From Lactuca virosa (taxonomy: Eukaryota; Streptophyta; Magnoliopsida; Asterales; Asteraceae), in the NCBI GenBank assembly GCA_928212115.1, contig CAKMRJ010005634.1:174888102-174952101 (forward strand): a DNA stretch of 64,000 bases. Direction: 5' to 3'. Under the pieces are notes generated by a model. It did no database searches, had not been told where the DNA came from, and saw only the letters and a program-made list of their open reading frames with translations. Positions 22,585-34,594 of this stretch are shown piece after piece (positions within the stretch are counted from its first letter, which is position 1; every line of letters begins with the position of its first letter). The position numbers were made by a program, and so were the translations under genes.

Positions 22585-23301
22585 TTAAGCAGAGCCATAT
22601 ATCTTGACTCTCCCATCCTTGCGATCTTTCAGGTACATATGGCAGCTTCGCATCCAATGCCCCTTTTCTTGGCAGTAGAAACAAACAAACTCACTTGGAC
22701 TAGCACATGGGACATTCTCAAATTCAGCCTTTCTCTTTACCATTTGGTCAAACGGTTTGACCTCGGACAATCCCTTTCCATTGGGAAGAGAAGACTTTTC
22801 TGGACTTCCAATGTTGCCATTGTCAATGCCCATGGAAGTTTGGGAGGTTGATCTTCCTAACAAATTTGCTTGACTAGTGCGCCAAATCATTGCTGATTCA
22901 ACAACAATAAACAAATAGGTAAGATCAATGAGGGTCATGTCATGGTCCATCATATAGTACTCTCTAATGAACTCACTATATGATTCGGGAAGTGATTGAA
23001 GAACCAAGTCAACGGCCAACTTCCTTGAGACAATGACACCCAACATTCCACACTTGTCAATGTGTGACTTCATCTCCAAGACGTGTGCATACACAGACTT
23101 TCCATTTTTTGTGTTTATTTGCCAATAGGGCTTGAATGACCTTGAAATTTTAAGTCTTCGAACACGTGGGTCAGGGAGAACTATTGGAGGAGGTGGAGGA
23201 AGCGAAGCACGATTTCCATTTCCACGATCCAATCGTGGAACATCACCTTCAAGTGGAAAGCTTTTTCCAAAGGATTCGGGAAGACCATAGTCCTTTGACA
23301 T
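22585..23301 (-). CDS. Copia-like Gag (element G), single open frame
   Basis: 238 residues starting MSKDYGLPES. A proline run (LPPPPPIVLPDPRV, ~res 34-47) is followed by the C-terminal half of a UBN2-type Gag (HVLEMKSHIDKCGML, VLQSLPESYSEFI, ESAMIW) and a CCHC zinc knuckle (CFYCQEKGHWMRSC, ~res 208-221), then a stop. Compared with the Gag of F it lacks the N-terminal FDGSNFNEW part and ends without protease. It would be an RNA-binding particle protein, incomplete on its own. Element E carries a decayed version. It is open here, but expression is unknown. Confidence 0.72.
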   Translation of the reverse strand: MSKDYGLPESFGKSFPLEGDVPRLDRGNGNRASLPPPPPIVLPDPRVRRLKISRSFKPYWQINTKNGKSVYAHVLEMKSHIDKCGMLGVIVSRKLAVDLVLQSLPESYSEFIREYYMMDHDMTLIDLTYLFIVVESAMIWRTSQANLLGRSTSQTSMGIDNGNIGSPEKSSLPNGKGLSEVKPFDQMVKRKAEFENVPCASPSEFVCFYCQEKGHWMRSCHMYLKDRKDGRVKIYGSA

Positions 23302-24658
23302 CTACAAAACGGGAGAAAATTCATGTTAGCTGATAATAATCCTTGATATAACGCCCAAATGAAATATCAAGGATAGGATCCAACACAATATTCTGCAATT
23401 AGGAAGAGATATGCCGTAATCCAATTGCAAAATATTTGAAGGTGGGTAAATGACGATTTACCAATTTCCACCATGAAAAACGAAAAGAAAATTAGGTTTT
23501 AAATTGTTTTGAAACTCCTAGATCTTTTGAGATTCATTGAACTTTTCAATGGCATGTTTAATCTCGATTATGCCCTTCAAGTTTGTGACTGGGATGCCGA
23601 GGATCACAAACAAGGTGTGGGATAACCATGCAAATTAGCTTGGTACTCTCGATGTTGATCACCACCCAATCAATGTGTCGGTTAACCACACACACTCCAT
23701 TGATCAATGATAATCTTACGAGAAACCCATTTCCATCCTTCATTGGTCCCATATTAGTGTTCCGGTTAACCACACACGCTCCACTAACAACCAACAAGGT
23801 GCAATGTGCAATTTCATGGATTAGCACCAATTCCACATTTTTCCTAAAGTAACTAAGATTTGGGAATTTGTAAAAGTGTTTAGTTACTTTTTATTTCATT
23901 ATACTTATAATGGAAGGTTGTGTCCTATCCTACCCGTTCGGATAACGACCCTCCACTAGTCAAGAGTGGATACCCAATGGCGGTCATTTTATAGGCCGCT
24001 TCCTTAAACACCCCTTATAGACCAACTTCATGAATGAGACCTACTAACGGTAAGACTGACTCTTTACTCATACATATATAATATTAAACTTTTAATTTTA
24101 TATAGTATAAGGGTGTATTTTAAACATTTCAAAATACTAGGGTTTTTAATCAAATTTAAAAATTTCGAAAAAGTTAATACCTTTTAATTTTAAAATCTTA
24201 AATATTAAAACTTTGATTTAATAATTATCCAAAATTAAAAAATTAATTTAAATTATTAAATCTTAAAGGATTATCCATTAAATTAAATAATTAATTTAAC
24301 CTAATCCATTTATCCCCTAGATTTCGAAAATTTGGGAAGGGATATTTCAAAATCTTTAATTATCCATTTAAACAATTAATAAGATAATTACAAAAGATAA
24401 CATTATCCTAATCCATAAATTTTGAAATCTAATCTTGGGGAGGAAGGTATTTTTCGAAAACCCTAGGGTTTGCCAACCCTAAAACTGAAAATATGGGGCC
24501 AAAGGAAAAAAGGGTTCAAGAAACCCTAACAAATTTCGAAAACTAGGGTTTTGAAACCCTAATTTCTAAAATCCAAGCCCTAGGGTTTATTTGCCATAAA
24601 CCCTAATTTGTCAAATTCATACTTTTGTATCAAATCCAATTGAAAACAACAACCAAAA
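23302..24658 (-). other. Leader of element G with duplicated GGTTAACC motif
   Basis: Non-coding. On the minus strand it carries the same motif pair as F and E: 23758-23784 and 23674-23699, both with GTGTGTGGTTAACCG. A degenerate GATTACGGCATAT(C)TCTTC is at 23403-23422. It also matches the F leader over CTTACCGTTAGTAGG(T/C)CTC (near 24040). Confidence 0.7.
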
Positions 24659-24670
24659 GCTCTGATACCA
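24659..24670 (-). promoter_or_regulatory. Primer binding site, element G (tRNA-iMet)
   Basis: TGGTATCAGAGC on the minus strand, one base from the LTR end at 24672. Confidence 0.88.
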
Positions 24671-24671
24671 C

Positions 24672-24954
24672 TGTTGGGTTTTATACATAGCAAACAATCC
24701 TATGTGTGCATGCAACCCTAATTTGAGGATCTACGTTTTCACTATTACACATACAAGCATTGAACACAAAAACTAGAAACCCTAGGAGGCACATGTAATT
24801 TTCGAAATTAACATATAATTAGGGTTAGGATACATACCTTTATTGTTATACGGTAATAACAATCAAATCCTTGAAGATCTTGAACTTTGGTAGCAAGCGC
24901 CACAAGTGTCGCGCCTCTAATGGCTCACAAACAAACCTAGCAACCAAGGATTAC

Positions 24955-24989
<35 letters not shown>

Positions 24990-25551
24990 GAAGTGAAAAT
25001 TCGGCTCTAAGCCTTTCTTGGAGTGCATGGGACGAAATCCAACCCTATAGGGGATTATATAGGTGATAAGGAAGGTTTAAGATAAGGCAGGTGTATCTTA
25101 GATAACCCTAATCCCTTAACTTCCTCCTTAAGGCTTCCAAGGCACCCTTAGAGCCCAAGGAAACCCTAGGACACTCTAGATTTCGTTCCCCACCTCTAAG
25201 GGATGTTCTAGAATGCTCAATGCTCAACTTTTGAACATTTTCACCTTTAGTCCCTGCAGTTTCAATTAATTCCTTTAATCCTAAAATTAATTCCAAATTA
25301 ATTTCTGATTAAATATTAATTAAACAATATGATTTCTAATTAACATATTATATCCATAATACATTAATAAATCATTTATCTTGATTTCAAATTAATTTTA
25401 TTAACCAAGTAATAAATTAATAAATCATTCTCCTCTCTCCAACAGTTATCCTATTCAATTGCCAGGTTTGAAGGCAACCCAAAAGGACATTGCTACTATC
25501 AATTCAAGTACATAACAATTATAGTTATGGGCTTAGACACCTAATCCAACA
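24672..25551 (-). repeat. 5' LTR of element G (880 bp)
   Basis: On the minus strand runs from TGTTGGATTAGGTG to CCCAACA, typical copia LTR ends. Contains a (GA)n microsatellite at 24959-24986. The flanking CCAAC (25552-25556) is the expected target duplication, but its partner is left of the window. Confidence 0.82.
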
Positions 25552-25908
25552 CCAACTTGATCAATGCTACTTCACCAAGCTTCTTCTTCTTCAAGGTTCA
25601 CCAAACACCCACTAGAACACACACACAAGGGTTAATCTCTCTAGATGAGTTAGGGTTTCGAGATAAGGCTCAAAAGGGGCAATGGAGGTTGGTAAAGAAA
25701 GAACCTTGAGGCATAAGGTTGTTTAAATATGGTCCAAACCCTAAAAATTAGGGTTTGTCTCCTGGCCACGTACGCCCAACATACTAGAATGTACGCCTAG
25801 CGTACGCACGTCTTCCCAATTATACATTTAACACCCTTAGGGACCAATTTTGCAAACTATTTTTATACCAAGGGTCAAAATGTAAAATACCTTGAATGGG
25901 GTGTTACA
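25552..25908 (-). repeat. Old LTR fragment, probably Ty3 (unclassified)
   Basis: Ends GGGGTGTTACA at 25908, which on the minus strand is a TGTAACACCCC start like many plant Ty3 LTRs. Contains GTACGCC-rich sequence near 25770-25810 and GTTTAAATA. The other end is lost. No coding sequence. Confidence 0.45.
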
Positions 25909-26470
25909 GTATCCCTTGATGAGTCGTATGCTATGAAGTCCCCTATTATGTTCAAGATTGTTCAAGGAAGCTCAAAAGTTGAAAATGCTCAAGGATTAAT
26001 GCTTGATGTGCCACTCTTGCATCATGATGTGCCACTATGGATTATGATGCTTCATCATGTTTGTTGGTGATGCTCATCCAATGATGAATTTTTTGCTGTA
26101 TGGCGGATTGTGATTGGTTGACACCATTCATGGGCCTATGGGCTAATTGGCTTGGCCCATTAGGGTTTTAGGTCAGATCCCTCAAGTATAAATATGGATG
26201 CATGCTAAGTCATTTGTGTCGTGTCTTTTGTATCATTAGTGAGTAGGACGAATCTATGTTGGTTGTACTTGTAATCTTTGTTTGAGAAATCTGTGAATAA
26301 ATAATACCCCTTCCCTGCTCGTGGACGTAGGTCACCTTGACCGAACCACATAAATACTACGTCTTTGTGTGCTTTTGGTTTCATGTGTTATACGCGTTAC
26401 TTCCTAACAAGGGTAATCAGAATTTGGCAAGTGGCATCAGATTTGTTCTGAGTCTTGACAAATATCGTCT
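25909..26470 (+). repeat. Copia LTR remnant (solo or truncated)
   Basis: Contains TATAAATA near 26190, a polyadenylation-like AATAAATAATA (~26297), and the TGGACGTAGGTCACCTTGAC / GAACCACATAAAT block found in many plant copia LTRs, followed by TTCCTAACA and GTGGCATCAGATTTG, a possible decayed primer site. Exact ends not resolved. Confidence 0.5.
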
Positions 26471-27668
26471 GTTTTCCTAACATACGATAAAAGAAAATTT
26501 TGTCTAGTTTTCGTTTCTGAACTTCCCAGGAAGAATTTGTGAGATAGGAACCAAAAAAACTTTATAAATAACTTTAAAGGAAAAATTAATACTTAATCCT
26601 CTAACATTTTAATTATAAAACTACAAACAAAATCTAAATAATTGTAAAATTATTACCTTTTTCGTTTTTTTCATAAATAATTAGCACACTATCTAAATTT
26701 TATTCCTAAACTACTTATTTTTTTCATAATGAGACTAGAAACCTCAACACATGAACAAAATTTCAAACATCTTATACTTTTCATCTTAAACAATAAACAT
26801 AAAAAATATCAATATATGGTATTTAATTTTCTTTTATTTCAACATGAAAATAGAGACACAAAATAACATCAAAACTTTCCCTTTATTTTCTCTCATAACT
26901 TATGTTTTATTTTTTTTTTCTACTTTTAGCTTTTTTTTAATTATTTTTTATTTTTTTTGTTTTAACTTTGTATTTTGGGTTGTGTTTGACTATACATAAG
27001 CTTAGTTTATAAACTATATTGTTTCTTAGAGTTTATTACAATTTAATATTTAAAAAGATTACAAAAATAGCTTATAATATCTCTTAAACTAGAATTTTAA
27101 TAAGTTATTCGAACAAAATATGATTCTTATTGAATATTATTTTACACAGACAAACCTCCTACACATATACCTAATCTACTTTCTTTCCTTCCTAATCACT
27201 CAAGAGATATAAACCCTAAAATGAAAAACGCTAACAGAAGAGAGAAAGAACTCAGTAAACAAAGACGTGTGATACATATCATCCGACTCTCTCCTAAGGT
27301 TGGGCGGAATGGGTGATGGCAAGCCTCCGCACGTCCGAGCGGGCCTAGGCAAACACTGCGCCACCAACTTGGCATACCGAGTTCGGTTGCCAAACTCGAT
27401 GAAGGTATACCGATGAGAGAGAAACATGTGAACATTTATCATTTTTTTTCTTTTTTCTCCATTAAACAAACTTTATAGTTTCAAAAAACACACAATTTTT
27501 CAAAAAAAATATAACCATATTTTTTTTCTTCAAAATTTCAATTTTTAAACCTTACCCTAACTACTACAAATACTAACATCTTTTTTTATTTTTCACCATA
27601 TTTAAACCTTCTTAATTCAACTCTCCTAATATTTTTATTTTTCATCTTCTTCAAAACTTCATCTCTAA
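26471..27668. other. AT-rich region without recognisable gene
   Basis: Low-complexity A/T-rich sequence. One more GC-rich patch at about 27290-27400 lacks a convincing frame or match. Confidence 0.6.
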
Positions 27669-28029
27669 AAAATAGCTCGTGTTTGGTTAATGGATGAAGA
27701 GATCATATTGGCTCGTTCATGGGTCAATGTAACCGAAGAGCCAATGAACATTAGCGTCGATACACTTATTTTTTGGAGGAGAGTTGCCAAAAGATACATC
27801 TGCGAAGCCGGTCAAGCTAGAAGTAAAGATCAACTCTTCTCCAAATGGAGAAATGTAAACGCAGTTGCAGTGAAGTTCCACTCTATCTTTTTTAAGGTAA
27901 TGCGTGAAGCAGTGAAGGTGAAAATGAAAATATTTTGTTGGTGAATGCTCATAAGGCTTTTCGTAAAGAAACTAACAAACATTTCCGGTATGTTGAGTTT
28001 TGGCTAGTTGTGAGGGGAAGCAACAAATG
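27669..28029 (+). pseudogene. Myb/trihelix-like (PIF/Harbinger-associated type) gene fragment
   Basis: An open stretch from about 27672 reads ARVWLMDEE, then SWVNVTEEP, FWRRVAKRY and DQLFSKWRNVN. This is the pattern of the Myb-like/trihelix domain found in plant proteins often labelled glutathione S-transferase T3-like, and in the accessory ORF of PIF/Harbinger transposons. The annotated Met is at 27690. After KVMREAVK the expected continuation (ENE.LVNAHKAFRKE, HFRYVEFWLVV) appears in another frame, so there is a frameshift near 27910-27925. DNA binding is inferred from the family only. Confidence 0.55.
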
Positions 28030-28482
28030 ATGTCAACATGTCGAATAAACTTGTGTTTGTTTTATTTTCATTTGAAACTTGTTTTAATGTTTCACATGTT
28101 TTGATTTTCAGTGTCTTGTGTGTTTTTAAACTTTAAGTTTGTTGTCTTTTAATTTCAAGTGTATTTGTTCTTGGTATTTTAATGAAAATTTTAGTTTTAT
28201 ATAAAATATTTTTTGTTTAAAAATAAATAAATTAGCATGACAAAAGTGATAGGCCATGTCATCTAAATAGCAAACTTTTAAAGCAGTATGACAAATCATA
28301 TATGACACCTACATATACAGTAACAAACGTAACACTTTTCCCTATAACATAAGGTTGGTGGGTGCCATACCACACTTACCACATTATTACACTATCACGT
28401 CATCGCTACATCATTTTTTCTCTCACCCCACAAAAATGGTGAGTGTCATATCACACCTTACCACACTTTTATTTTATTTAAT
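28030..28482. other. AT-rich region, possible MITE remnant
   Basis: No gene. Two similar segments, GGTGGGTGCCATACCACAC (28353-28371) and GGTGAGTGTCATATCACAC (28438-28456), look like repeated transposon-terminal sequence; no clean terminal inverted repeat was established. Confidence 0.35.
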
Positions 28483-28874
28483 TGTAACATCCATAAAAAT
28501 CATACCCAATTTAAACTTTTTCAAAACATTTAAACAGTTAACATTTACAAAATTCGTTTTCAAAATAATAACTATCAGAGTATCCCAGTATCACATCATG
28601 AAATCATAATGACAGGAGGAGCGGTACGATCATGCCTTCGCCTTCCCGCGGTCACCAGAAGAACCTGAAACAATAATCGATAGATGTAAGCTCGAAGGCT
28701 TAGTGAGTTACCCCCAAAATACCAACCTCATAACCATAATCATATCATATAAACAAACACAGAACAACATGCATAATGGGCCTTCAGCCTGACTGGACCG
28801 CCTCGCAGGCCTTCAGTCTATCTGGACAGCTCTCCGAGCCTTCGGCACGTCTGAACCGCCTCGCAGGGCCTTCA

Positions 28875-29628
28875 GGTTGGGTTATGAGCATTCTAACACT
28901 CCTAAGTGTACATGCAACCCTAAATACCTTGGATCTATGTTTTCTCTATTATACATACAATTATGAACATCCAAGGTATTATCCTAATCTAGCATACAAA
29001 ATAATAAATATAACAAGATAGAATACATACCTCTTTGATGTAGAATGTCTTCATGAAGCTTGAGTGCCTAGTGCCCCAAGTGTGACACCTCAAATGGTTC
29101 ACACAACACCAAATACACTTGGAATAACTTGAGAGAAACTTGAACACTCCTTGAAATCGTCTAGCCCTCACACTCACACATTAGTGCCCGATTTCTTGAG
29201 CCATGGGATTCTTTTATATGGTGGCTATTAGGGTTACACCATGTAACTCATAACTTTACCCATTCCTTATGCTCCATGGATTTTAACCTCCATGGAGTAT
29301 CCATGGGTCACCCCATGGACTTAGTCCAACATAAGGAATCTTGGATCACAAGCCCACATATATAAAATGAATGATTTACACAATCAACCCATATATTTAA
29401 TTAGTCTCCTTTTGATCACTTAATTAATTCCAAATTAATTCTTGATCAATACTAATTAAATAACCTTATTAATATATATTAGAACTTATAATATATTAAC
29501 CAACCTTAAGTGTTATTTCTCTCATTATAGTCTATCCAAATGCATGATGCCATGCAACCCAAATGGACCATGCCGGGTCGGGTCAAGTCTTACCAATTAT
29601 AGTTATGGACTTAGACATTAATCCAACA
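28875..29628 (-). repeat. Solo copia LTR (I, F/E type), 754 bp
   Basis: On the minus strand starts TGTTGGATTAATGTC and contains the ACTTGACCCGACCCG block of the F LTR. It is flanked by the 5-bp duplication CTTCA (28870-28874 and 29629-29633). No internal sequence remains, so it arose by LTR-LTR recombination. The terminal base at 28875 is changed from the expected T to G. Confidence 0.83.
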
Positions 29629-30218
29629 CTTCAGCCTATCTAGACCGCTCGTCGGACCTTCGGTCTGACTAACATCCCTCCTGGGCCTGTAGTCTGTCCG
29701 GACCGCCCTGGGTATGTTGGCCTTCAGCACAAGCAGGACCGCCTCAACCCAACCCCCAAACAAATAATCATGCGTAGAATACATAGCAGTCAAACCGGTC
29801 AACAGATCACAAAGCATAGCAAAAATCCTATAACCAGGATACTGACCTAACAAGTCACTAACATAACATCATCCTATATACCAGGATACTGACCTAACCA
29901 GGTCACTAAGCATAAGCATATCACCATCCTAACTACCAGGATGTAAATCAATAAACATATCATGCAATAATCCGGATACAATTCCATAAAGGGCCAGCCT
30001 TGGTGCCTTAGACCTAGTTGATATAGTGAGGAGAACTCACCTCGCAACTGTCGTCTGAAACTAGAAAGCTCAACTCCCGGATCACCACCACAAACTCCAC
30101 CACCTATATCCGACACATCACAAGGTTCATAAATTCCCAAGATACCCCCTTCAGAAGTCAACTGGTCAACCCTTGGTCAAAGTCAAAGTCAACTGTCAAG
30201 GTCAACAGTCCATGTTGA

Positions 30219-31197
30219 TGTAACAACGTAAATTTCCAAAACATTTTTTCATTTTTAAAACATACTTTTATTCGTAAGGTAATATCAAAACATAATGTAT
30301 CCAACGTTATCATAACAAAACATATCCCAAAATCTCAAGACATAAACTCCATGAGTGTGTACGGATCATGTCGGCGCCTTCCCGCGATTCTCGCTAGTAC
30401 CTGAAACACATAACACAACAACTGTAAGCATAAATGCTTAGTGAGTTCCCCAAAATACCACATACGCCACTCAAGGCTATAAGACCTTCCAGTCACTGTG
30501 TCTCAGAGGACTTCCGTCCCACAACCCTGGTAGACCTTCCGGTCCTACCCGTAATGACCTTCCGGTCCATATCATCTTGACCTTTCGGTCCATATCATAA
30601 TGACCTTCCGGTCCTTAGCATTCATAACATAAATAACACACCCATATCATATAACAGCATACAGCACATACATCTCATAGCATATAAGACCTTCCGGTCA
30701 CACATAGGTACCACTCTAGGTACAGTATAGTGAGAAGACTCACCTCGTACGAAGTCGGATAAACTCTCATGCTTGACGTCCCGACCTAGCCTCCTCCTCA
30801 AAGTTGCAGATCCAAGCTGGAAATCTACATAATAGCAATCCCCTTGACCTCCTCTTGCTGGAAACACCTTCTTCTTTGCAAAATCACACTAATAAGGATG
30901 AAAAAGGCTCTCTCTCTTATACCACTCGTTCAAGCTCTCTAGGGTTTCTCTCTCTGGACTGGTAGCCGAAATTGAGGGCTATAAGGATCCTTAAATAGGG
31001 CACAGGCCCAAAGATTTAGGGTTTCTGTCCACAGCGCGGACTCGTCGAGTCCACCCATCGACTCGTCGAGTCCCTTCATTAATCCAGTCAGCAAATCGCG
31101 ATCCTACTCGACGAGTCTAGGCGTCAACTCGTCGAGTCCCTCCTCATAACTCAAAATAAATGAATAACGTAGAATACCTGGGAATCCGGATGTTACA
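30219..31197 (-). repeat. 3' LTR of element B (979 bp)
   Basis: TGTAAC...GTTACA, near-identical to the 5' LTR with scattered substitutions. GACCTTCCGGTC tandem units at 30530-30625; ACTCGTCGAGT palindromes at 31040-31140. Confidence 0.92.
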
Positions 31198-32689
31198 ATT
31201 CTCCCCCACTAGAATCAGACTTCGCCCTCGAAGTCTCGCTCGGCAAACAACTCTGGATGCTGCTCCCGCATCTCTAACTCCGGCTCCCAAGTCAGCTCGG
31301 ACCCTCTCCGATGTTGCCACTGGACCTGAACCAGGGGCACCTCCTTGTTCCTCAGAACCTTGATCTTCCGATCCAGGATCGCGATCGGTCTCTCAACATA
31401 ATTCAGGCTCGCATCCACCTGAATATCCTCCAGCGGCACCACCGCCGACTCGTAGGCTACACACTTCCTCAACTGAGACACGTGGAAGGTATCATGAATC
31501 TGGCTCAACTCTGTAGGTAGCTCCAAACGATACGCTACCCTGCCCATCCTCGCGGTCACCCTGAACGGACCAATGTACCGGGGCCCCAGCTTGCCCCTCT
31601 TCCTGAATCGGATCACTCCTTTCCAAGGAGACACCTTCAGGAGTACGAAGTCTCCCACCTAAAACTCAAGTTCGGATCGTCGCCTATCCGCATAACTCTT
31701 CTGGCGACTCTAAGCTGTCAACAACCTTTGCCTGACCTGTTGTATCTGCTCAGTCGTCTGAAGCACTATCTCGGTGCTACCCATCATGCGCTGCCCTACC
31801 TCTCCCCAACAAATGGGAGTCCGACATCTCCTCCCATACAACAACTCGAAGGGAGGCATACCAATACTCGAATGGTGGCTGTTGTTATAGGAAAACTCAG
31901 CCAACGACAAGTACGTGTCCCAATTCCTCCGAAATCTAACACACATGCTCGAAGCATATCCTCGAGCGTCTGAATCGTCCGCTCACTCTGTCAGTCCGTC
32001 TGTGGGTGGTAGGCGGTACTGAAATGCAATCTCATACCCAACTCCTCATGGAACTTCTTCCAGAACCTGGAAGTGAAACGTACATCTCGATCTGACACAA
32101 TCGAGATCGGTTCTCCATGACGCGATACCACCTCTCTCACATATAACTCGGCCAGCCTCTCTACGGAAGAGCTCTCACTGATAGCAAGGAAGTGAGCGCT
32201 CTTCGTCAGCCGGTCAACAATCACCCAAATTGCATCGACACCCCTCGCGGTCCTTGGCAATTTGGTGATAAAATCCATGGAAATTTGTTCCCACTTCCAC
32301 TGGGTAACCTCAAGTGGCTACAACTTGCCATGCGGACGCTGGTGCTCGGCCTTAACCCGGGGACAGGTCAAGCACCTCTCGACGAACCATGCAACATCCC
32401 TCTTCATACAGGGCCACTAATAGTCTCTCTTCAGATCCAAATGCATCTTAGTGGCTCCGGGATGGATCGAGAACCTCGATCTGTGAGCCTCCTCCATCAG
32501 AATGGTACGTTCCCCGCCTGTATACGGCACCCAAATCCGACCTTGAAAGGTCATCAGCCCTCGGCTATCGATAACGAACTTAGACACCTGCCCGATCACC
32601 CGCTCCCTCTTGCGGTTCTCTGGTATCACAGCCTCTTCCTGGGCCTCCCGAATGGTGTCCAACACCGGAGTCATCACCGTCAATCGCAT
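31198..32689 (-). pseudogene. Ty3 integrase with chromodomain-like tail (element B)
   Basis: Minus-strand pieces from 32689 to about 31215. H2C2-like linker (GRIWVPY...GATKMHLDLKRDY), integrase core starting MDFITKLPRTARGVDAIWVIVDRLTKSAHF with VSDRDVRFTS and YHPQTD, then ERTIQTLEDML and the WDTYLSLAEFSYN region. The C-terminal part (GPRYIGPFRVTARMG, HDTFHVSQLRKC) ends with a chromodomain-like SLNYVERPIAILDRK...VPLVQVQWQ...TWEPE, the hallmark of chromoviruses. Stops at 32417, 32318, 31991, 31710 and 31659; most look like CAG to TAG or TGG to TAG changes. The integrase inserts the DNA copy into chromosomes. Confidence 0.87.
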
Positions 32690-32698
32690 ACAAGTGTC

Positions 32699-34594
32699 TC
32701 AAATCGGGGCACTCTCTGCCCTACGGCTCAGAGCATCAGCTACAACATTAGCTTTGCCCGGGTGGTACAGGATCTCACAATCGTAATCCTTTACCACATC
32801 CAACCATCTCCTCTGGCGCATATTCAGGTTAGGCTGATCCATCAGATACTTCAAACTCTTGTGGTCCGTGTATATGGTACACCGAACCCCATACAGATAG
32901 TGACGCCAGATCTTGAGGGTGAACATCACCGCCCCCAACTCCAGATCGTGGGTGGGATACCTCATCTCATGAGGCTTCAGCTGCCTCGATGCATACGCTA
33001 TCACATGCCCTCTCTGCATAAGCACCGCACCTAACCCCGATATCGATGCGTCGCAGTACACTACAAAATCCTCCATTCCCTCTGGAAGGGATAACACCGG
33101 GGCTTCGCACAACCTCTGGCGAAGAGTCTCAAACGAGGTCTGCTGCTCCGGACCCCACGAAAAAGCAACGCCCTTCCGGGTCAACTTGGTGAGAGGCACG
33201 GCAATCTTGGTGAAATCCCTGATAAATCTCCGATAGTAGCCGGCCAACCCCAGAAAACTCCTGATCTCGGTGGGTGATCTCGGCACCTCCCAACTCATCA
33301 CAGCCTCAATCTTGGCCGGATCGACCAATATCCCATTTTGGTTAACGAGATGCCCCAAGAACTGGACCTCCCGTAACCAGAACTCGCACTTGGAGAATTT
33401 TGCATAGAGCCTCTCTGATCTCAAAACTCTGAGAATCTCTCTCAGATGCTCCTCATGCTGCTCTCTAGATCTCGAATACACTAGAATATCATCGATGAAT
33501 ACAATCACCGACCTATCCAACATCGGTCTGCATACCCTGTTCATGAGATCCATGAACGTTGCTGGTGCATTGGTGAGCCCAAAAGGCATCACCACAAACT
33601 CGTAGTGCCCATAACGAGTCCTAAACGCCGTCTTCTGGATATCCTCATCTCGCACCCTCATCCGGTGATATCCAGACCTCAAGTCTATCTTGGAGAACCA
33701 AGATGCTCCCTGCAACTGATCGAACAGATCGTCAATCCTCGGCAGTGGATAACGGTTCTTGACCGTCAACTTGTTCAACTCCTGGTAATCAATGCACATC
33801 CGGTGTGAACCATCCTTTTTCTTGACAAAAAGGATCGGCGCTCCCCAAGGTGAGCTACTTGGTCTGATAAATCCTTTCCCCAACAGCTCCTGAAGCTGTG
33901 AGGATAACTCCTGCATCTCTGGTGGCGCAAGGCGATAGGGCGCCTTGGCGATAGGCGCCGCTCCCGGAACCAAATCGATGCGAAACTCCACTTGCCTCTT
34001 GGGAGGCACACCCGGCAACTCCTCGGGGAAAACATCCGGGAACTCATGCACTATCGGCACATCACTAACCGAACCCGGCCCCTCAGCGGCCACCCGTGAA
34101 TCCATCACATAAGCCACAAACCCGCTACAGCCCTGTTGTAGGCTCCGCCTCGCTCTAGCAGCCGAACAAAATGCTGACCTAAAACGGGTACCCTCGCCGT
34201 ACACCGTAAGTACTCCCCCACTAGGGTCTCGTATCGTCACCAACTGTCGCTCGCAGTCTATAACAGCCCTAAATTGGCTCAACCAATCCATGCCCACTAT
34301 GACACATACGTCCCTCATCGCAATCGGGACTAGATCTATCGGGAACTCAACTCCGAAGATCTCGAGTACACATCCTCGAATCACATCTGTAGCATACACC
34401 GCTCGCTCGTCAGCTATGGAAACCCGTAGAGGTCGACTCAACGCCACCCGCTGGATACTGATGTGCTGACTAAACGCTAACGACACAAAAGACCGACCCG
34501 CACCCGAGTCAAATAACACCAAAGCAGGTACAGAACTCACAAGAAAAGTACCTACGCATACCATAATATAAGCACAATATCTCAAACTCAACAT
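32699..34594 (-). CDS. Ty3 protease-RT-RNase H (element B), long open frame
   Basis: 631 residues. The aspartic protease has its active site in LVLFDSGAGRSFVS (~res 25-38). The RT begins near FPDVFPEELPG, with KKKDGSHRMCIDY, the catalytic VIVFIDDILVYSR (~33486-33500) and FLGHLVNQNGI. RNase H has YCDASISGLGAVLMQ, YASRQLK, DLELGAV and YTDHKSLKYL. The listed Met at 34594 lies inside the candidate 65-nt intron; translation more likely enters from gag after splicing at 34552/34616. The frame ends at a TGA (32699-32701) where other copies have an Arg codon. Integrase follows after this stop. Confidence 0.9.
   Translation of the reverse strand: MLSLRYCAYIMVCVGTFLVSSVPALVLFDSGAGRSFVSLAFSQHISIQRVALSRPLRVSIADERAVYATDVIRGCVLEIFGVEFPIDLVPIAMRDVCVIVGMDWLSQFRAVIDCERQLVTIRDPSGGVLTVYGEGTRFRSAFCSAARARRSLQQGCSGFVAYVMDSRVAAEGPGSVSDVPIVHEFPDVFPEELPGVPPKRQVEFRIDLVPGAAPIAKAPYRLAPPEMQELSSQLQELLGKGFIRPSSSPWGAPILFVKKKDGSHRMCIDYQELNKLTVKNRYPLPRIDDLFDQLQGASWFSKIDLRSGYHRMRVRDEDIQKTAFRTRYGHYEFVVMPFGLTNAPATFMDLMNRVCRPMLDRSVIVFIDDILVYSRSREQHEEHLREILRVLRSERLYAKFSKCEFWLREVQFLGHLVNQNGILVDPAKIEAVMSWEVPRSPTEIRSFLGLAGYYRRFIRDFTKIAVPLTKLTRKGVAFSWGPEQQTSFETLRQRLCEAPVLSLPEGMEDFVVYCDASISGLGAVLMQRGHVIAYASRQLKPHEMRYPTHDLELGAVMFTLKIWRHYLYGVRCTIYTDHKSLKYLMDQPNLNMRQRRWLDVVKDYDCEILYHPGKANVVADALSRRAESAPI

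Larger units (their letters stand above)
2824..25551 (-). mobile_element. Element G: copia-like non-autonomous element, split by A, F and H
   Basis: Minus-strand element with intact 5' LTR (24672-25551), primer site (24659-24670), leader and a gag-like gene (22585-23301). Its internal region resumes at 21858-22584, 15445-16587 and 3125-4410, and a piece of its 3' LTR remains at 2824-3124. Removing F and H at their target duplications rejoins the internal sequence cleanly. No protease, integrase, RT or RNase H was recognised. It resembles element E, and both share leader and 3' motifs with the autonomous element F. Confidence 0.8.

Noticed and set aside
32192..33034. 280-codon open frame on the plus strand
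   Set aside because: Antisense to integrase/RNase H of element B; composition-driven shadow.
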